A DNA stretch of 64,000 bases from Coprenecus sp902388455. Its GTDB lineage: Bacteria > Bacteroidota > Bacteroidia > Bacteroidales > UBA932. Shown here one piece after another: positions 1 to 8,453 of this stretch (the first letter of the stretch is position 1; every line of letters starts with the position of its first letter). Location: NCBI GenBank assembly GCA_963931615.1, contig OZ007032.1:1302001-1366000 (forward strand), given 5' to 3'. A program made the translations under genes and the position numbers. The notes beneath the pieces were generated by a model. The model worked only from the letters and a program-made list of their open reading frames with translations, was not told where the DNA came from and did not search any database.

Positions 1-47
1 GCGGTTGGTAATCGATTTTGTAATCTTAAGTTGTCTCATTATCTCTA

Positions 48-1481
48 TTATAAACCTATTCCATAGTAATAGAGGTTGCCGGCCGGATCAAAGCCTTCTA
101 TCAACAGAGATCTGCGGGCTTTCTTAACTTCTACAGCCACGTCCTGAGGCGATGCGACCGGATTATTATTGATGTATGTAATAATAAATCCTGCCTTAAT
201 GCCTGCATCACGGACTTTACCCTTATCCACAGACGCCACTTTCACACCTGCTTTCAAGCCAAGCTTCTCCAATTCTGCACGGGGTGCAGGAACGAGCTGC
301 GCTCCGAAGAGATTGACATTACCCTGCTGGTTGTAGGCATTCATCTCCTGAGTTTCCTTCCCGATCAGGGTCACTTTCAGTCTCAAGACTTTACCGTCAC
401 GGGATATCTCCAGCTCTACCTTGTCTCCGGGGCTGTGCTGGTTGATAATCTCCTGCACTGCCGTTCCTTTGGAGACCGGCGTACCGTCAATGGACAGGAG
501 AATGTCGCCCTTCTCCACACCCGCAGCTTCCGCCGCACCGCCTTTGACTACCTCGGATATATATACGCCCTCAGAAGTGGAAAGTTTCAATTCTTCCTTC
601 AAATCTTCAGAATTATTCAACATTGTAATCCCAAGCATTGCTCTCTGTACCGAACCGTACTCCCTGAAATCATCCGTAATCTTCTTGACCATATTGACAG
701 GAATGGCGAATGAATATCCTGTATATGAACCTGTCTGAGAAATAATAGCAGTATTGATACCTACAAGCTCGCCCTTGATGTTGACCAAAGCTCCGCCACT
801 GTTACCGGGATTTACGGCAGCATCAGTCTGTATGAACGACTCAATCTTGAACTCGCGGTTACTGCTGGGCATCGAACGTCCCTTTGCACTCACGATACCG
901 GCAGTTATGGTGGATGTCAGGCCATAAGGACTGCCGATAGCCAGCACCCACTCTCCTAGACGGAGCTGATCCGAATCACCGATAGGAATGGTAGGCAAGC
1001 CTTTGGCATCAATTTTCAAGAGGGCCACGTCTGTAGCCGGATCAGTACCCACTATATCGGCCTTGAATGTCTTGTTGTCACCTACCGTAACCTCAACTTC
1101 GGTTGCACCGGCCACTACGTGATTATTGGTCACGATAAATCCGTCCTCCGAAATAATCACTCCCGAACCGGTACCGACCTGCTCACGCGGAATGGTGTTG
1201 CCGAAACCGAAAAAATACTCAAAGAGGGACGATGGGCCCTGAGGCTGCTCGCTCCTCTTGACTACCTTAACATATACCACAGCCTTTACTGATGTCTCCG
1301 CAGCGTATGTGAAATCGGGGAACTCCCCGGTTATGCTGACATTGCGCACCATTGCGCCCTGCTCTGAATCCTGATAGACATAAGTCCCGCTTCTGTCCGA
1401 TGTCATCCGGACGGTGATGTATCCGGCCAGACCGCCCGCCAGGACAGCTGCCAGAACTATTAACCAATTCTTCTTTCTCAT
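48..1481 (-). CDS. htrA: HtrA/DegP-family periplasmic serine protease
   Basis: Envelope protease/chaperone that degrades misfolded exported proteins. The 477-residue protein starts with a membrane anchor (about residues 5-25). It has a trypsin-like domain with the full triad: His121 in TNNHVV, Asp151 in ATDVALL and Ser228 in GNSGGAL. Two PDZ domains follow (about 275-370 and 385-470), the DegP/DegQ architecture. The start MRKKNW directly precedes the hydrophobic anchor. It is divergent from dnaN, with a shared AT-rich spacer of about 95 bp. Length and triad are normal, so an active enzyme is expected. Whether the anchor is cleaved cannot be decided by eye. Confidence 0.95.
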   Translation of the reverse strand: MRKKNWLIVLAAVLAGGLAGYITVRMTSDRSGTYVYQDSEQGAMVRNVSITGEFPDFTYAAETSVKAVVYVKVVKRSEQPQGPSSLFEYFFGFGNTIPREQVGTGSGVIISEDGFIVTNNHVVAGATEVEVTVGDNKTFKADIVGTDPATDVALLKIDAKGLPTIPIGDSDQLRLGEWVLAIGSPYGLTSTITAGIVSAKGRSMPSSNREFKIESFIQTDAAVNPGNSGGALVNIKGELVGINTAIISQTGSYTGYSFAIPVNMVKKITDDFREYGSVQRAMLGITMLNNSEDLKEELKLSTSEGVYISEVVKGGAAEAAGVEKGDILLSIDGTPVSKGTAVQEIINQHSPGDKVELEISRDGKVLRLKVTLIGKETQEMNAYNQQGNVNLFGAQLVPAPRAELEKLGLKAGVKVASVDKGKVRDAGIKAGFIITYINNNPVASPQDVAVEVKKARRSLLIEGFDPAGNLYYYGIGL

Positions 1482-1541
1482 ATTCTGTAAATTTTTCGTA
1501 TTTGTGAATAAAATAACTCAAATTATATGCCAAATTTTTTG

Positions 1542-1549
1542 TACATTTG
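1542..1549 (+). promoter_or_regulatory. Bacteroidetes -7 box (TACATTTG) for dnaN
   Basis: Matches TAnnTTTG and lies 26 bp before the dnaN ATG, which implies a leader of roughly 20 nt. No clear -33 TTG was found at the usual distance. Confidence 0.5.
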
Positions 1550-1575
1550 TCTTTCAAAAGCTAAAAAAACTGAAG

Positions 1576-2703
1576 ATGAATTTTACTGTATCGAGCACTG
1601 AACTTTTACGCGGGCTGCTCTCCGGACTGAGAGTTATCTCCAATAAGACGACCACCCCTATCCTGGATAACTTCCTCTTCGTCCTGAAGGGGAATTCCTT
1701 GGAAGTCACGGCTTCCGATTCAGAAACCACCCTGCGGACCGTCATTTCCGTGGACGAAGTGGCGGAGGAGGGTGCCGCAGCCGTACCGGCCAAGATTCTC
1801 ACAGATTCCCTCAAGGAATTCCCAGACATGCCTATTGAGTTCAAGACTCTCGAGGACAACAATACTTTGCAGATCAGCTGGGCCACGGGCGCTCAGAAAA
1901 TACCGTTCTTTCCTGCGGACTACTACCCTGAGCTTCCTGTCCTCGATGCCCTGGCCGTGACTGTGACCGTTCCGGCCGAGACCCTCTCCGCCGGACTGGG
2001 TTACACTCTTTATGCTACAGCTGACGAAGTTCTGAGACCAGTCATGAACGGAGTGCTGTTCGACCTCACCCCCGAAGCCACTTCCCTAGTAGCATCCGAC
2101 TCACACAAGCTGGTATGCTACACCCGTATAGATATACGCTCCGAGCAGAAATCCTCTTTCATCCTGCCCAAGAAGCCCGCAGCCATTCTCCGCAGCCTGC
2201 TTTCCAAGTCCGACAGTGATGTTAAGGTGACCTTCGACGGCAAGAATGCTCATTTTGACTTCGACGGATGCCTGCTGGTGGGCCGCCTGGTGGACGGAAC
2301 CTACCCGGCATACAGAACAGTTATCCCGAAAAACAACCAGAACAAGATGTTCATCAGCCGCACCACCCTGCTCAATGCTGCCAAACGAGTATCAGTATGC
2401 TCCAACCAGGCCACTTCAAGCATGAAGTTCTCTCTGTCATTCAACACACTGGTAATCTCGGCCCAGGATACAGGATTCTCCATCTCCGCCCACGAGACAC
2501 TGCCATGCCAGTACGACGGCGAGCCGATGGATATAGGATTCAAATCCACCTTCCTGATAGAGATACTCTCCAACCTGCCATATGAGGAAGTCTGCTTCGA
2601 GCTGGCTGACCCGGCCCGCGCCGCCCTCATAGTAGCGGCCGAAGACCACAACCCTGACGAGGACATCTGCTCGCTGCTGATGCCTATACGTATCCCCAAC
2701 TAA
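1576..2703 (+). CDS. dnaN: DNA polymerase III beta sliding clamp
   Basis: Ring-shaped processivity clamp that holds polymerase III and other repair enzymes on DNA. The start chosen is the ATG at 1576 (MNFTVSSTELL), giving 375 residues, close to the 366 of E. coli. The open frame continues upstream to 1414 but that stretch is low-complexity and lies before the promoter box. Family features are the N-terminal pattern with PILDNFLF, the central FFPADYYPELP region, and the typical end LLMPIRIPN, close to the conserved clamp C-terminus (MPMRL in E. coli). An exonuclease gene follows after 17 bp, so the two are probably cotranscribed. Confidence 0.95.
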   Translation: MNFTVSSTELLRGLLSGLRVISNKTTTPILDNFLFVLKGNSLEVTASDSETTLRTVISVDEVAEEGAAAVPAKILTDSLKEFPDMPIEFKTLEDNNTLQISWATGAQKIPFFPADYYPELPVLDALAVTVTVPAETLSAGLGYTLYATADEVLRPVMNGVLFDLTPEATSLVASDSHKLVCYTRIDIRSEQKSSFILPKKPAAILRSLLSKSDSDVKVTFDGKNAHFDFDGCLLVGRLVDGTYPAYRTVIPKNNQNKMFISRTTLLNAAKRVSVCSNQATSSMKFSLSFNTLVISAQDTGFSISAHETLPCQYDGEPMDIGFKSTFLIEILSNLPYEEVCFELADPARAALIVAAEDHNPDEDICSLLMPIRIPN

Positions 2704-2720
2704 TCTCTCATACCATAATC

Positions 2721-3491
2721 ATGAAACTGAATCTCAAGAATCCTATTATATTTTTCGACATCGAGAGCACCGGTCTCAACGTTGCCACTGACCGCATTGT
2801 GGAAATATCCATGGTCAAGGTAATGCCCGACGGCAGCACCGAAGTCAAGACACGGCGCATCAATCCCACTATCCATATTTCCGAGGAAGCATCCCGCATC
2901 CACGGTATTCACGATGAGGACGTAAAGGACTGCCCTACATTCAGCCAGATAGCTAAATCCTTGGCTCGTTGGATGGAAGGCTGCGACATCGCCGGCTACA
3001 ACTCCAACAAGTTCGACATCCCGGTCCTCTACGAGGAATTCCTCCGCGCCGGAGTGGACTTCGACTTCCGCAAGCGCAAGCTGGTGGACGTGCAGAACAT
3101 ATTCCACAAGATGGAGCAGAGAACCCTGTCTGCCGCCTATAAGTTTTACTGTCACAAGGATCTCGAACACGCCCACTCCGCTGAGGCCGACACCGTGGCA
3201 ACATACGAGATACTGCAGGCCCAGCTGGACAAATACTCCGACACCCTCCAGAACGACATCAACTTCCTGGCCGACTTCTCGTCCAAGACCAAGTTCGCGG
3301 ACTATGCCGGCCGCATCATTTATAACGACAAGGATATACCGGTCTTCAACTTCGGAAAACACAAGGGGAAACCGGTAGCAGAAGTCCTCCGGGCAGAACC
3401 AAGCTACTATGCCTGGATGATGAACGGAGATTTCACCCTGGACACTAAGAAAGTCCTAACAGAGATCAAGATAAAGTCCTCCGGAAAGTGA
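2721..3491 (+). CDS. DEDDh 3'-5' exonuclease (DnaQ/epsilon-like) with C-terminal DUF3820-like segment
   Basis: Predicted 3'-5' exonuclease of the DnaQ superfamily. Visible acidic residues are Asp13 and Glu15 (FFDIEST), Asp99 (NKFDIPVL), and the His152/Asp157 pair (HSAEAD), which makes it the DEDDh type. After the nuclease domain (about 1-180), a short C-terminal module with FNFGKHKGK (about 210-250) resembles the small DUF3820-type domain attached to such nucleases. Position just after dnaN suggests a proofreading or repair role, but it could be a stand-alone exonuclease rather than the replicative epsilon subunit. Its TGA overlaps the GTG start of the next gene (GTGA). Confidence 0.88.
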   Translation: MKLNLKNPIIFFDIESTGLNVATDRIVEISMVKVMPDGSTEVKTRRINPTIHISEEASRIHGIHDEDVKDCPTFSQIAKSLARWMEGCDIAGYNSNKFDIPVLYEEFLRAGVDFDFRKRKLVDVQNIFHKMEQRTLSAAYKFYCHKDLEHAHSAEADTVATYEILQAQLDKYSDTLQNDINFLADFSSKTKFADYAGRIIYNDKDIPVFNFGKHKGKPVAEVLRAEPSYYAWMMNGDFTLDTKKVLTEIKIKSSGK

Positions 3492-4060
3492 ACATCCTCA
3501 TATCACCTCTGACCGGCGGCAGTTTCTACTTCCGTTCCGACTCTACCCTTATCAGGTCTTTGACGGATTTCTATATTCCGGACTATGTGGAAGGTGTATC
3601 CGCAGTACCGATACTCTGTTTCCGTTCTGAACGTTCCGGAAAAGCCGTCCGGGAACAGTTTGTTCCCCGCTATCTCGGGCCTTTCTCATGCGGCATACTG
3701 CTGCAGGCAGCTCTTTCAGAGAACAATGTCCATGAAGCAGACCGCATATTCGTCCAGAACGCCCTTGACTATTCCACGGTAATCCCCTACGACCTGATAC
3801 CGGTGGACAAGTATTCCGACTGTATCTCCACCGTCAAACCTTTTGTTATCAAGGTCAATGGAATGGAACTGTCCCGCATAGAACAGTGTCCTGGAATGGA
3901 AGAGCTGTGCAGGCGCTTTTCTGCCGTCAGCCGCTACTGTTCGGTAAGGACCGGAGACATGATTGCATTTGAACTGGCACCTGCCATACCAGTCTGCCGC
4001 AACGGGCATCTCACGGCACAATTCGGAACTGCCGGCAATATCAGCATCATTGTAAGGTAG
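3488..4060 (+). CDS. FAH-superfamily-like protein lacking the metal-binding residues
   Basis: Starts with GTG in a 4-bp overlap with the exonuclease stop, so it is translationally coupled. The 190 residues follow the layout of short fumarylacetoacetate hydrolase (FAH) family enzymes of Bacteroidetes: an N-terminal FRSDSTLIR segment, FYIPDY, a basic stretch ending FVPRYLGPF, and a C-terminal VRTGDMIAFELAP turn like the family IGDLIFTGTP motif. The acidic Glu-x-Glu...Asp metal ligands are not where expected (SAVPILCF in place of the usual YEVE-type strand, and GILLQAAL in place of GIDFTARD). It is probably a non-catalytic FAH-fold protein. The alignment is from memory and needs a profile search. 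The 3' end overlaps the convergent flavoprotein gene by 14 bp. Confidence 0.55.
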   Translation: MNILISPLTGGSFYFRSDSTLIRSLTDFYIPDYVEGVSAVPILCFRSERSGKAVREQFVPRYLGPFSCGILLQAALSENNVHEADRIFVQNALDYSTVIPYDLIPVDKYSDCISTVKPFVIKVNGMELSRIEQCPGMEELCRRFSAVSRYCSVRTGDMIAFELAPAIPVCRNGHLTAQFGTAGNISIIVR

Positions 4061-5288
4061 AGCGACTGATAACATTGCGGATGGCCGCAGCAGCAGTGGA
4101 GAAGGCTATCTGCAGATTATACCCGCCCGTATCTGCATCCAGATCCAGTACTTCTCCGGCGAAATACAGTCCGGGGACAAGTTTGGATTCCATTGTTTTG
4201 CGTGAAACTTCCTTAAGCGACACACCACCTGCTGTCACTACAGCCCTCCGGTAGTCGACATAATCTTTTATCTGAAATTTCCAGCATTTCAACCTTACCG
4301 GCAGGCTCTGCACCGTCACATCAGGAACCGCCTCCAAAAACGGCCTTACAGCCTGCAGAGGCAGGAATCTCTCTAAAAAACGAGCGGAACTTATGCCTGG
4401 ACGATACTCCCTCTCAACTCTGGCCTTCAATTCGGCTTGAGTCACCGCAGGCTTAAGATCTATTGCCACTTCCACCTTCTGCCCTGCTTCCAATGCCTTC
4501 ACGGCCCTGCGGCTGACCCGGAAACCAAGCGCTCCTTCAATACCGTCCTTAGTAAATGACAACTCTCCAAACTCACTCTGAACCACACCTCCGTCAATCA
4601 CTAGAGAAAGAGATACGTTGCGGAGTGTAAGACCGGCCAACGCAAAATTATATCCGTACGGCACCAATGCTGTGAGTGAAGGCGTCGTAACCGTCACAGT
4701 ATGCCCTAGACGACCCGCAATACGATAACCGCTGCCCGTAGACCCGGTTGCAGGATAAGAAAGCCCGCCTGTTGCTATTATGACTGAGCCGGCCACAATC
4801 TCCAGCATCTCCAGTCTTTGCCCTGAATGCAGGACCTCGACCACGAAATGACCAGCCGGAGCCCGCAGCACAGAGACGGCTTCACTGTCATAATACACCC
4901 TTATATTCTGAGCAGAATTTATGCGTCTGACCAAAGCATCCCGTACATCCGCACTGCGGCCGGAAAGAGGAAATACCCTCTGACCGCGCTCGACAACCGT
5001 AGGCAACCCGAGAGAGTTGAGCATTGCGACTGTATCCGTATTGGAAAAAGCCATGAAAGCCGGACGAAAAAATGCAGGATCAGGATGAATATGCTCCTTA
5101 AACTCTTCCCAAGGACGGGTATTGGTAATATTACAGCGTCCTTTTCCTGTAAGCAGAAGTTTCCTGCCGCACTGACCGTTTTTTTCTATCAATGCTGTCC
5201 TGAGACTGCTTCCGGCCGCCAAAACAGATGCAGCCATCCCTGCAGCCCCGCCTCCGATTATCACCACGTCATATTTGATAATACACAT
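4047..5288 (-). CDS. HI0933/BaiN-type NAD(P)/FAD-dependent oxidoreductase
   Basis: Flavoprotein of the HI0933 family (YhiN/BaiN-like), whose physiological substrates are mostly unknown. The N-terminus carries the dinucleotide-binding motif IIGGGAAGMAAS. The middle has the family sequence GRCNITN, and the C-terminus closes the FAD site with AGEVLDLDADTGGYNLQ. Start chosen at 5288 (MCIIKYDVV) because the motif begins within 10 residues and the sequence upstream is AT-rich spacer; this gives 413 residues. It is divergent from the tRNA-Thr gene. Cytoplasmic, as no signal peptide is visible. Confidence 0.88.
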   Translation of the reverse strand: MCIIKYDVVIIGGGAAGMAASVLAAGSSLRTALIEKNGQCGRKLLLTGKGRCNITNTRPWEEFKEHIHPDPAFFRPAFMAFSNTDTVAMLNSLGLPTVVERGQRVFPLSGRSADVRDALVRRINSAQNIRVYYDSEAVSVLRAPAGHFVVEVLHSGQRLEMLEIVAGSVIIATGGLSYPATGSTGSGYRIAGRLGHTVTVTTPSLTALVPYGYNFALAGLTLRNVSLSLVIDGGVVQSEFGELSFTKDGIEGALGFRVSRRAVKALEAGQKVEVAIDLKPAVTQAELKARVEREYRPGISSARFLERFLPLQAVRPFLEAVPDVTVQSLPVRLKCWKFQIKDYVDYRRAVVTAGGVSLKEVSRKTMESKLVPGLYFAGEVLDLDADTGGYNLQIAFSTAAAAIRNVISRSTLQ

Positions 5289-5330
5289 TCCTGTTCTGAA
5301 TTTTATTTTCGCAAAATTAGAATTATTTTC

Positions 5331-5338
5331 TATATTTG
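5331..5338 (+). promoter_or_regulatory. -7 box (TATATTTG) for tRNA-Thr
   Basis: Perfect TAnnTTTG match 17 bp before the mature tRNA 5' end, the right place for a transcription start just ahead of the tRNA. Confidence 0.6.
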
Positions 5339-5355
5339 CGTCCACTTTGGCAAAC

Positions 5356-5431
5356 GCCTCTTTAGCTCAGCTGGTAGAGCAGCTCATTCGTAATGAGCAG
5401 GTCGTGGGTTCGAGTCCCATGAGAGGCTCCA
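5356..5431 (+). tRNA. tRNA-Thr (anticodon CGT), CCA encoded
   Basis: Full cloverleaf: 7-bp acceptor (GCCTCTT with GAGAGGC, one G-U), D arm GCTC/GAGC, anticodon arm GCTCA-TTCGTAA-TGAGC with anticodon CGT, and T arm GTGGG-TTCGAGT-CCCAT. Discriminator T73 is followed by a genomically encoded CCA. Reads ACG threonine codons. GH97 starts 18 bp downstream. Confidence 0.97.
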
Positions 5432-5449
5432 TCCTTTAAACATTCATCC

Positions 5450-7426
5450 ATGAACATCAGACTATTGATATCAGCCGTGACAGTACTGGTCTCGGCTCAG
5501 GCGCTTTTTGCTGCACCCAAGACACGTACACTCCAGTCCCCGGACGGACGGCTCGCCGTCACCGTGGAAGTCGGTGAGGCTGTCACCTACAGCATTGCCC
5601 TGGACGGGCATACTTTCATACTCCCCTCTCCCGTCTCGATGACTCTCTCGGACGGCAGGGTGCTGGGAAAGGAGAACCTGTCATCCGTACGCTTCAGGAC
5701 CGCGTCCGTCCGTGACTCCATAGACACTCCGCTGTACAGGCAGGCACGCGTCGAGGAGAGTTACAATGCGCTGACCCTGAGCTTTGCCCGTGCGGGATTC
5801 GCCCTGGAGTTCAGGGCCTACGACGAGGGCATCGCCTACCGCTTCTCCACTTCCCTGAAGGACAGCATCACCGTAGTCGGCGAGGAAGCCGTATTCAGCT
5901 TCGACAAGGACTACCAGGCCTATATCCCCTACAGTTCCAATACCAAGAACCCGTTCCAGACCTCCTTCGAGAGCCAGTACACCGTCTCGCCCCTGAGCGG
6001 TTTTGAGAGCGGACGGCTGTCCATCACTCCGCTGCTCGTCGCCCTGGACTCGGGCGAGAAAGTGCTCATCACAGAGTCCGATCTGGAATCATATCCAGGC
6101 ATGTTCCTGGGCAGTGAGGGCGGCAGCACCCTCCGCGGAGCCTTCGCCGGCCGGCCTACCACCTACGTGGACGGCTACAGATGCCAGGAGAGGATCTTGC
6201 GCAACTCCGACACTCTGGCCATAACGGCCGGAACACGGACCTATCCCTGGAGAATAGTATCCGTGGCCTCCGACGATACTGAGCTGCCTATGAATGATCT
6301 CGTATGGCTGCTCGGCTCTCCCAGCCGGATTGAGGATCTCTCGTGGATCCGTCCTGGACAGGCCGCCTGGGAATGGTGGAACGACTGGGGCTTCACCGGA
6401 GTGGACTTCGAGGCCGGTATCAACACCGATACCTATAAATACATGATCGATTTCGCGGCTGAGCGCGGTATCCCTTACGTAGTGGTGGACGAGGGCTGGT
6501 CTCCCCGCACAGGAGGCGACATCATGAAGACGATTCCCGGATTCGACGTGGAGGAAGTGGCCCGCTACGGCAAGTCCAGGGGCGTGGGCGTAATTCTCTG
6601 GGCCGTGGGATACGTCCTGGATGACAAGCTGGAGGAGGCCTGCAGAACCTACTCCGGGATGGGCATCGCCGGCTTCAAGGTGGACTTCATGGACCGCGAC
6701 GACCAGGAGGTGGTGGAAATGAACTACCGCATCCTCGAGACAGCCGCCAGGTATCACTTAGTAGTGGACCTGCACGGCATGTACAAGCCCACCGGACTGA
6801 ACCGTACCTGGCCCAACCTGCTCAACTACGAGGGTGTCTGGGGTCTCGAGCAGATGAAGTGGTCGGATGAGGACATGCTCACTTACGACGTGACTTTCCC
6901 CTACATCCGCATGGCCGCCGGTCCCGTGGACTACACCCAGGGAGCCCTGCGCAATGCTCAGATGAGGAATTTCGCGGCCGTCTACAGCGACCCCATGAGT
7001 CAGGGTACCAGGGCGCATCAGGTAGCCCTCTACGTCATCTTCGACTCACCCCTGACCATGCTCTGCGACTCTCCCACGGCATACGTGCGGGAGCAGGAGA
7101 CCACAGAGTTCATCACGGCCATTCCCACGGTCTACGACGAGACCCGCGTCCTGGCCGGAGAGATCGGCAGATACATCATCACTCAGCGCCGCTCGGGTGA
7201 CCGCTGGTACATCGGCGGCATCACCGGCACTGAGGCCCGTACACTGACCTTCACCCCCGACCTTCCCGAGGGCAGCTATACCTTCAGGATATTCCGCGAC
7301 GGTGTCAATGCCGCTTCACGCGGAGAGGACTACCGGATAGAGACCCTGGTGTGGACTGCGGGACAGGAATTAAGCATAGAGGCTGCGCCGGGCGGAGGAT
7401 TCGCCATCATCATTGATAGAAAATAA
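5450..7426 (+). CDS. Glycoside hydrolase family 97 (alpha-galactosidase/alpha-glucosidase)
   Basis: Exported 658-residue glycosidase. Signal peptide about 1-21 (cleavage near LFA-APK), N-terminal beta-sandwich with LQSPDGRL (about 25-290), (beta/alpha)8 catalytic barrel (about 300-560) with AAWEWWNDWGF, VVVDEGWSP and FKVDFMDRDDQ, and a C-terminal beta domain. GH97 holds inverting glucosidases (SusB) and retaining galactosidases. The acidic residue in KVDF (Asp412) is at the place expected for the nucleophile of the retaining type, so I lean to alpha-galactosidase. Substrate is inferred. No SusC/SusD partners are in the window, so it is not in a visible polysaccharide utilization locus. It probably acts in the periplasm. 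Confidence 0.92.
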   Translation: MNIRLLISAVTVLVSAQALFAAPKTRTLQSPDGRLAVTVEVGEAVTYSIALDGHTFILPSPVSMTLSDGRVLGKENLSSVRFRTASVRDSIDTPLYRQARVEESYNALTLSFARAGFALEFRAYDEGIAYRFSTSLKDSITVVGEEAVFSFDKDYQAYIPYSSNTKNPFQTSFESQYTVSPLSGFESGRLSITPLLVALDSGEKVLITESDLESYPGMFLGSEGGSTLRGAFAGRPTTYVDGYRCQERILRNSDTLAITAGTRTYPWRIVSVASDDTELPMNDLVWLLGSPSRIEDLSWIRPGQAAWEWWNDWGFTGVDFEAGINTDTYKYMIDFAAERGIPYVVVDEGWSPRTGGDIMKTIPGFDVEEVARYGKSRGVGVILWAVGYVLDDKLEEACRTYSGMGIAGFKVDFMDRDDQEVVEMNYRILETAARYHLVVDLHGMYKPTGLNRTWPNLLNYEGVWGLEQMKWSDEDMLTYDVTFPYIRMAAGPVDYTQGALRNAQMRNFAAVYSDPMSQGTRAHQVALYVIFDSPLTMLCDSPTAYVREQETTEFITAIPTVYDETRVLAGEIGRYIITQRRSGDRWYIGGITGTEARTLTFTPDLPEGSYTFRIFRDGVNAASRGEDYRIETLVWTAGQELSIEAAPGGGFAIIIDRK

Positions 7427-7456
7427 TTTAACTTTAACACCTTAGTGACTGTTATT

Positions 7457-8080
7457 ATGAAATCGAGACTTTACATCCCTCTTATACTCGTTGCCCTGAG
7501 CTGCGCGATACTGGCCGTGGCCCTGTGGGTCGGCACTTCTGGCGGCGACAGCAGCAGCGGCACATCCTCCGATGTCCTGGAGAATATCGCCACGCGGACC
7601 AGCATTCGTGCCTATACCTCCGAACCTGTGGACGAGGAGACCGTAACGGCCCTGCTCAAGGCCGGCATGGCGGCTCCCACGGCCATGAACACCCAGCCCT
7701 GGTTTTTCTACGTGGTACGCGACCGGGAGCTTATGAAGTCGCTGGCCGAGGTGCTGCCGTACGCCAAGATGGCAGCCGACGCAGCCGTGCTCATCGTGCC
7801 CTGCGGAGACCGGGAGCGGTTCCTGACCGGAGAGGGCATGACCTACTGGGTACAGGACGTGTCCGCCGCTACCGAGAACATCCTGCTGGCGGCTCACGCC
7901 ATGGGACTCGGGGCCGTATGGACTGGGGTCTACCCTGTACGGGACCGCATCGCCGATGTCTCCCGCATCCTGGAGATGGACGAGAACCACGTGCCGCTCT
8001 GCGTCATTCCCATCGGCTGGCCGGCTGACAATCCGGAGCCCAAGGACAAATGGGATCCTGACAAGGTTATCTACAGATAG
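7457..8080 (+). CDS. Membrane-anchored nitroreductase-family flavoprotein
   Basis: FMN-dependent nitroreductase fold: TRTSIRAYTSEPV (phosphate-binding arginines), MAAPTAMNTQPWFFYVV, GLGAVWTGVYP and IPIGWPA are family signatures. Unusually it begins with a hydrophobic segment (about residues 5-26) followed by a Gly/Ser-rich linker, so the domain is tethered to the membrane and may face the periplasm. A Cys at residue 16 is in a poor lipobox context. Start taken at the ATG (7457); an in-frame GTG at 7445 is possible. It lies 30 bp after GH97 and may share its transcript. Substrate unknown. Confidence 0.85.
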   Translation: MKSRLYIPLILVALSCAILAVALWVGTSGGDSSSGTSSDVLENIATRTSIRAYTSEPVDEETVTALLKAGMAAPTAMNTQPWFFYVVRDRELMKSLAEVLPYAKMAADAAVLIVPCGDRERFLTGEGMTYWVQDVSAATENILLAAHAMGLGAVWTGVYPVRDRIADVSRILEMDENHVPLCVIPIGWPADNPEPKDKWDPDKVIYR

Positions 8081-8097
8081 ACGGATAAACCTTTAGC

Positions 8098-8256
8098 GGG
8101 GAAAGAAATACGTCTGAAAAGACCAGGCCCGATTATTCATAAATCGGGCCAAAGCCCACTTTTCGTTTACCCCACCTAAATCCTCCCTTAGGGAGGACTT
8201 GGCCCCTCCCTCTAGAGCCGAGGGCGGCTAGTCTTTTCAGACGTATTTCTTTCCCC
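8098..8256. repeat. Extended palindromic element A (26-bp perfect arms, shared core)
   Basis: Arms 8098-8123 and 8231-8256 are perfect reverse complements (26 bp). The enclosed 107 bp contains nested hairpins, among them CCCGATT/AATCGGG and TCCTCCCT/AGGGAGGA. The right half of the core, GGCCCCTCCCTCTAG followed by NGCCGAGGGCGGC, and the inner arm ends CTGAAAAG-AC also occur in element B at 55122-55240, while the outer arm sequence is different. The element sits 17 bp after the nitroreductase stop and carries no ORF. It could act as a terminator or be a small mobile palindrome. Confidence 0.85.
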
Positions 8257-8453
8257 TTCAGCACTGTACGGATCAACCGACTGCGGCACGTTGTATGATT
8301 CTTATACAATTTTCAAAAAATTAGACACTTTGCGTGTATAAATTTTACAATTAGCCATTTTACATAATTAGCTAATTTATTGTGTTTGAATGCGTTATGA
8401 CTTTCGGCACAGTTTTGGCTACATCTTCGAGACACAAGATAATACGCTAAAAC
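8257..8453. other. AT-rich leader region of the permease gene
   Basis: No gene. It contains a 12-bp perfect palindrome AATTAGCTAATT at 8366-8377 within very AT-rich sequence, about 75 bp before the permease ATG. No exact TAnnTTTG box was found. Confidence 0.4.

Noticed and set aside
5356..5450. tRNA-Thr 3' end as an integration site
   Set aside because: No integrase gene, no repeat of the tRNA end and no mobile genes downstream.
8366..8377. AATTAGCTAATT palindrome as an operator
   Set aside because: It lies in very AT-rich DNA where such palindromes arise easily; only one copy was seen and no regulator is nearby.
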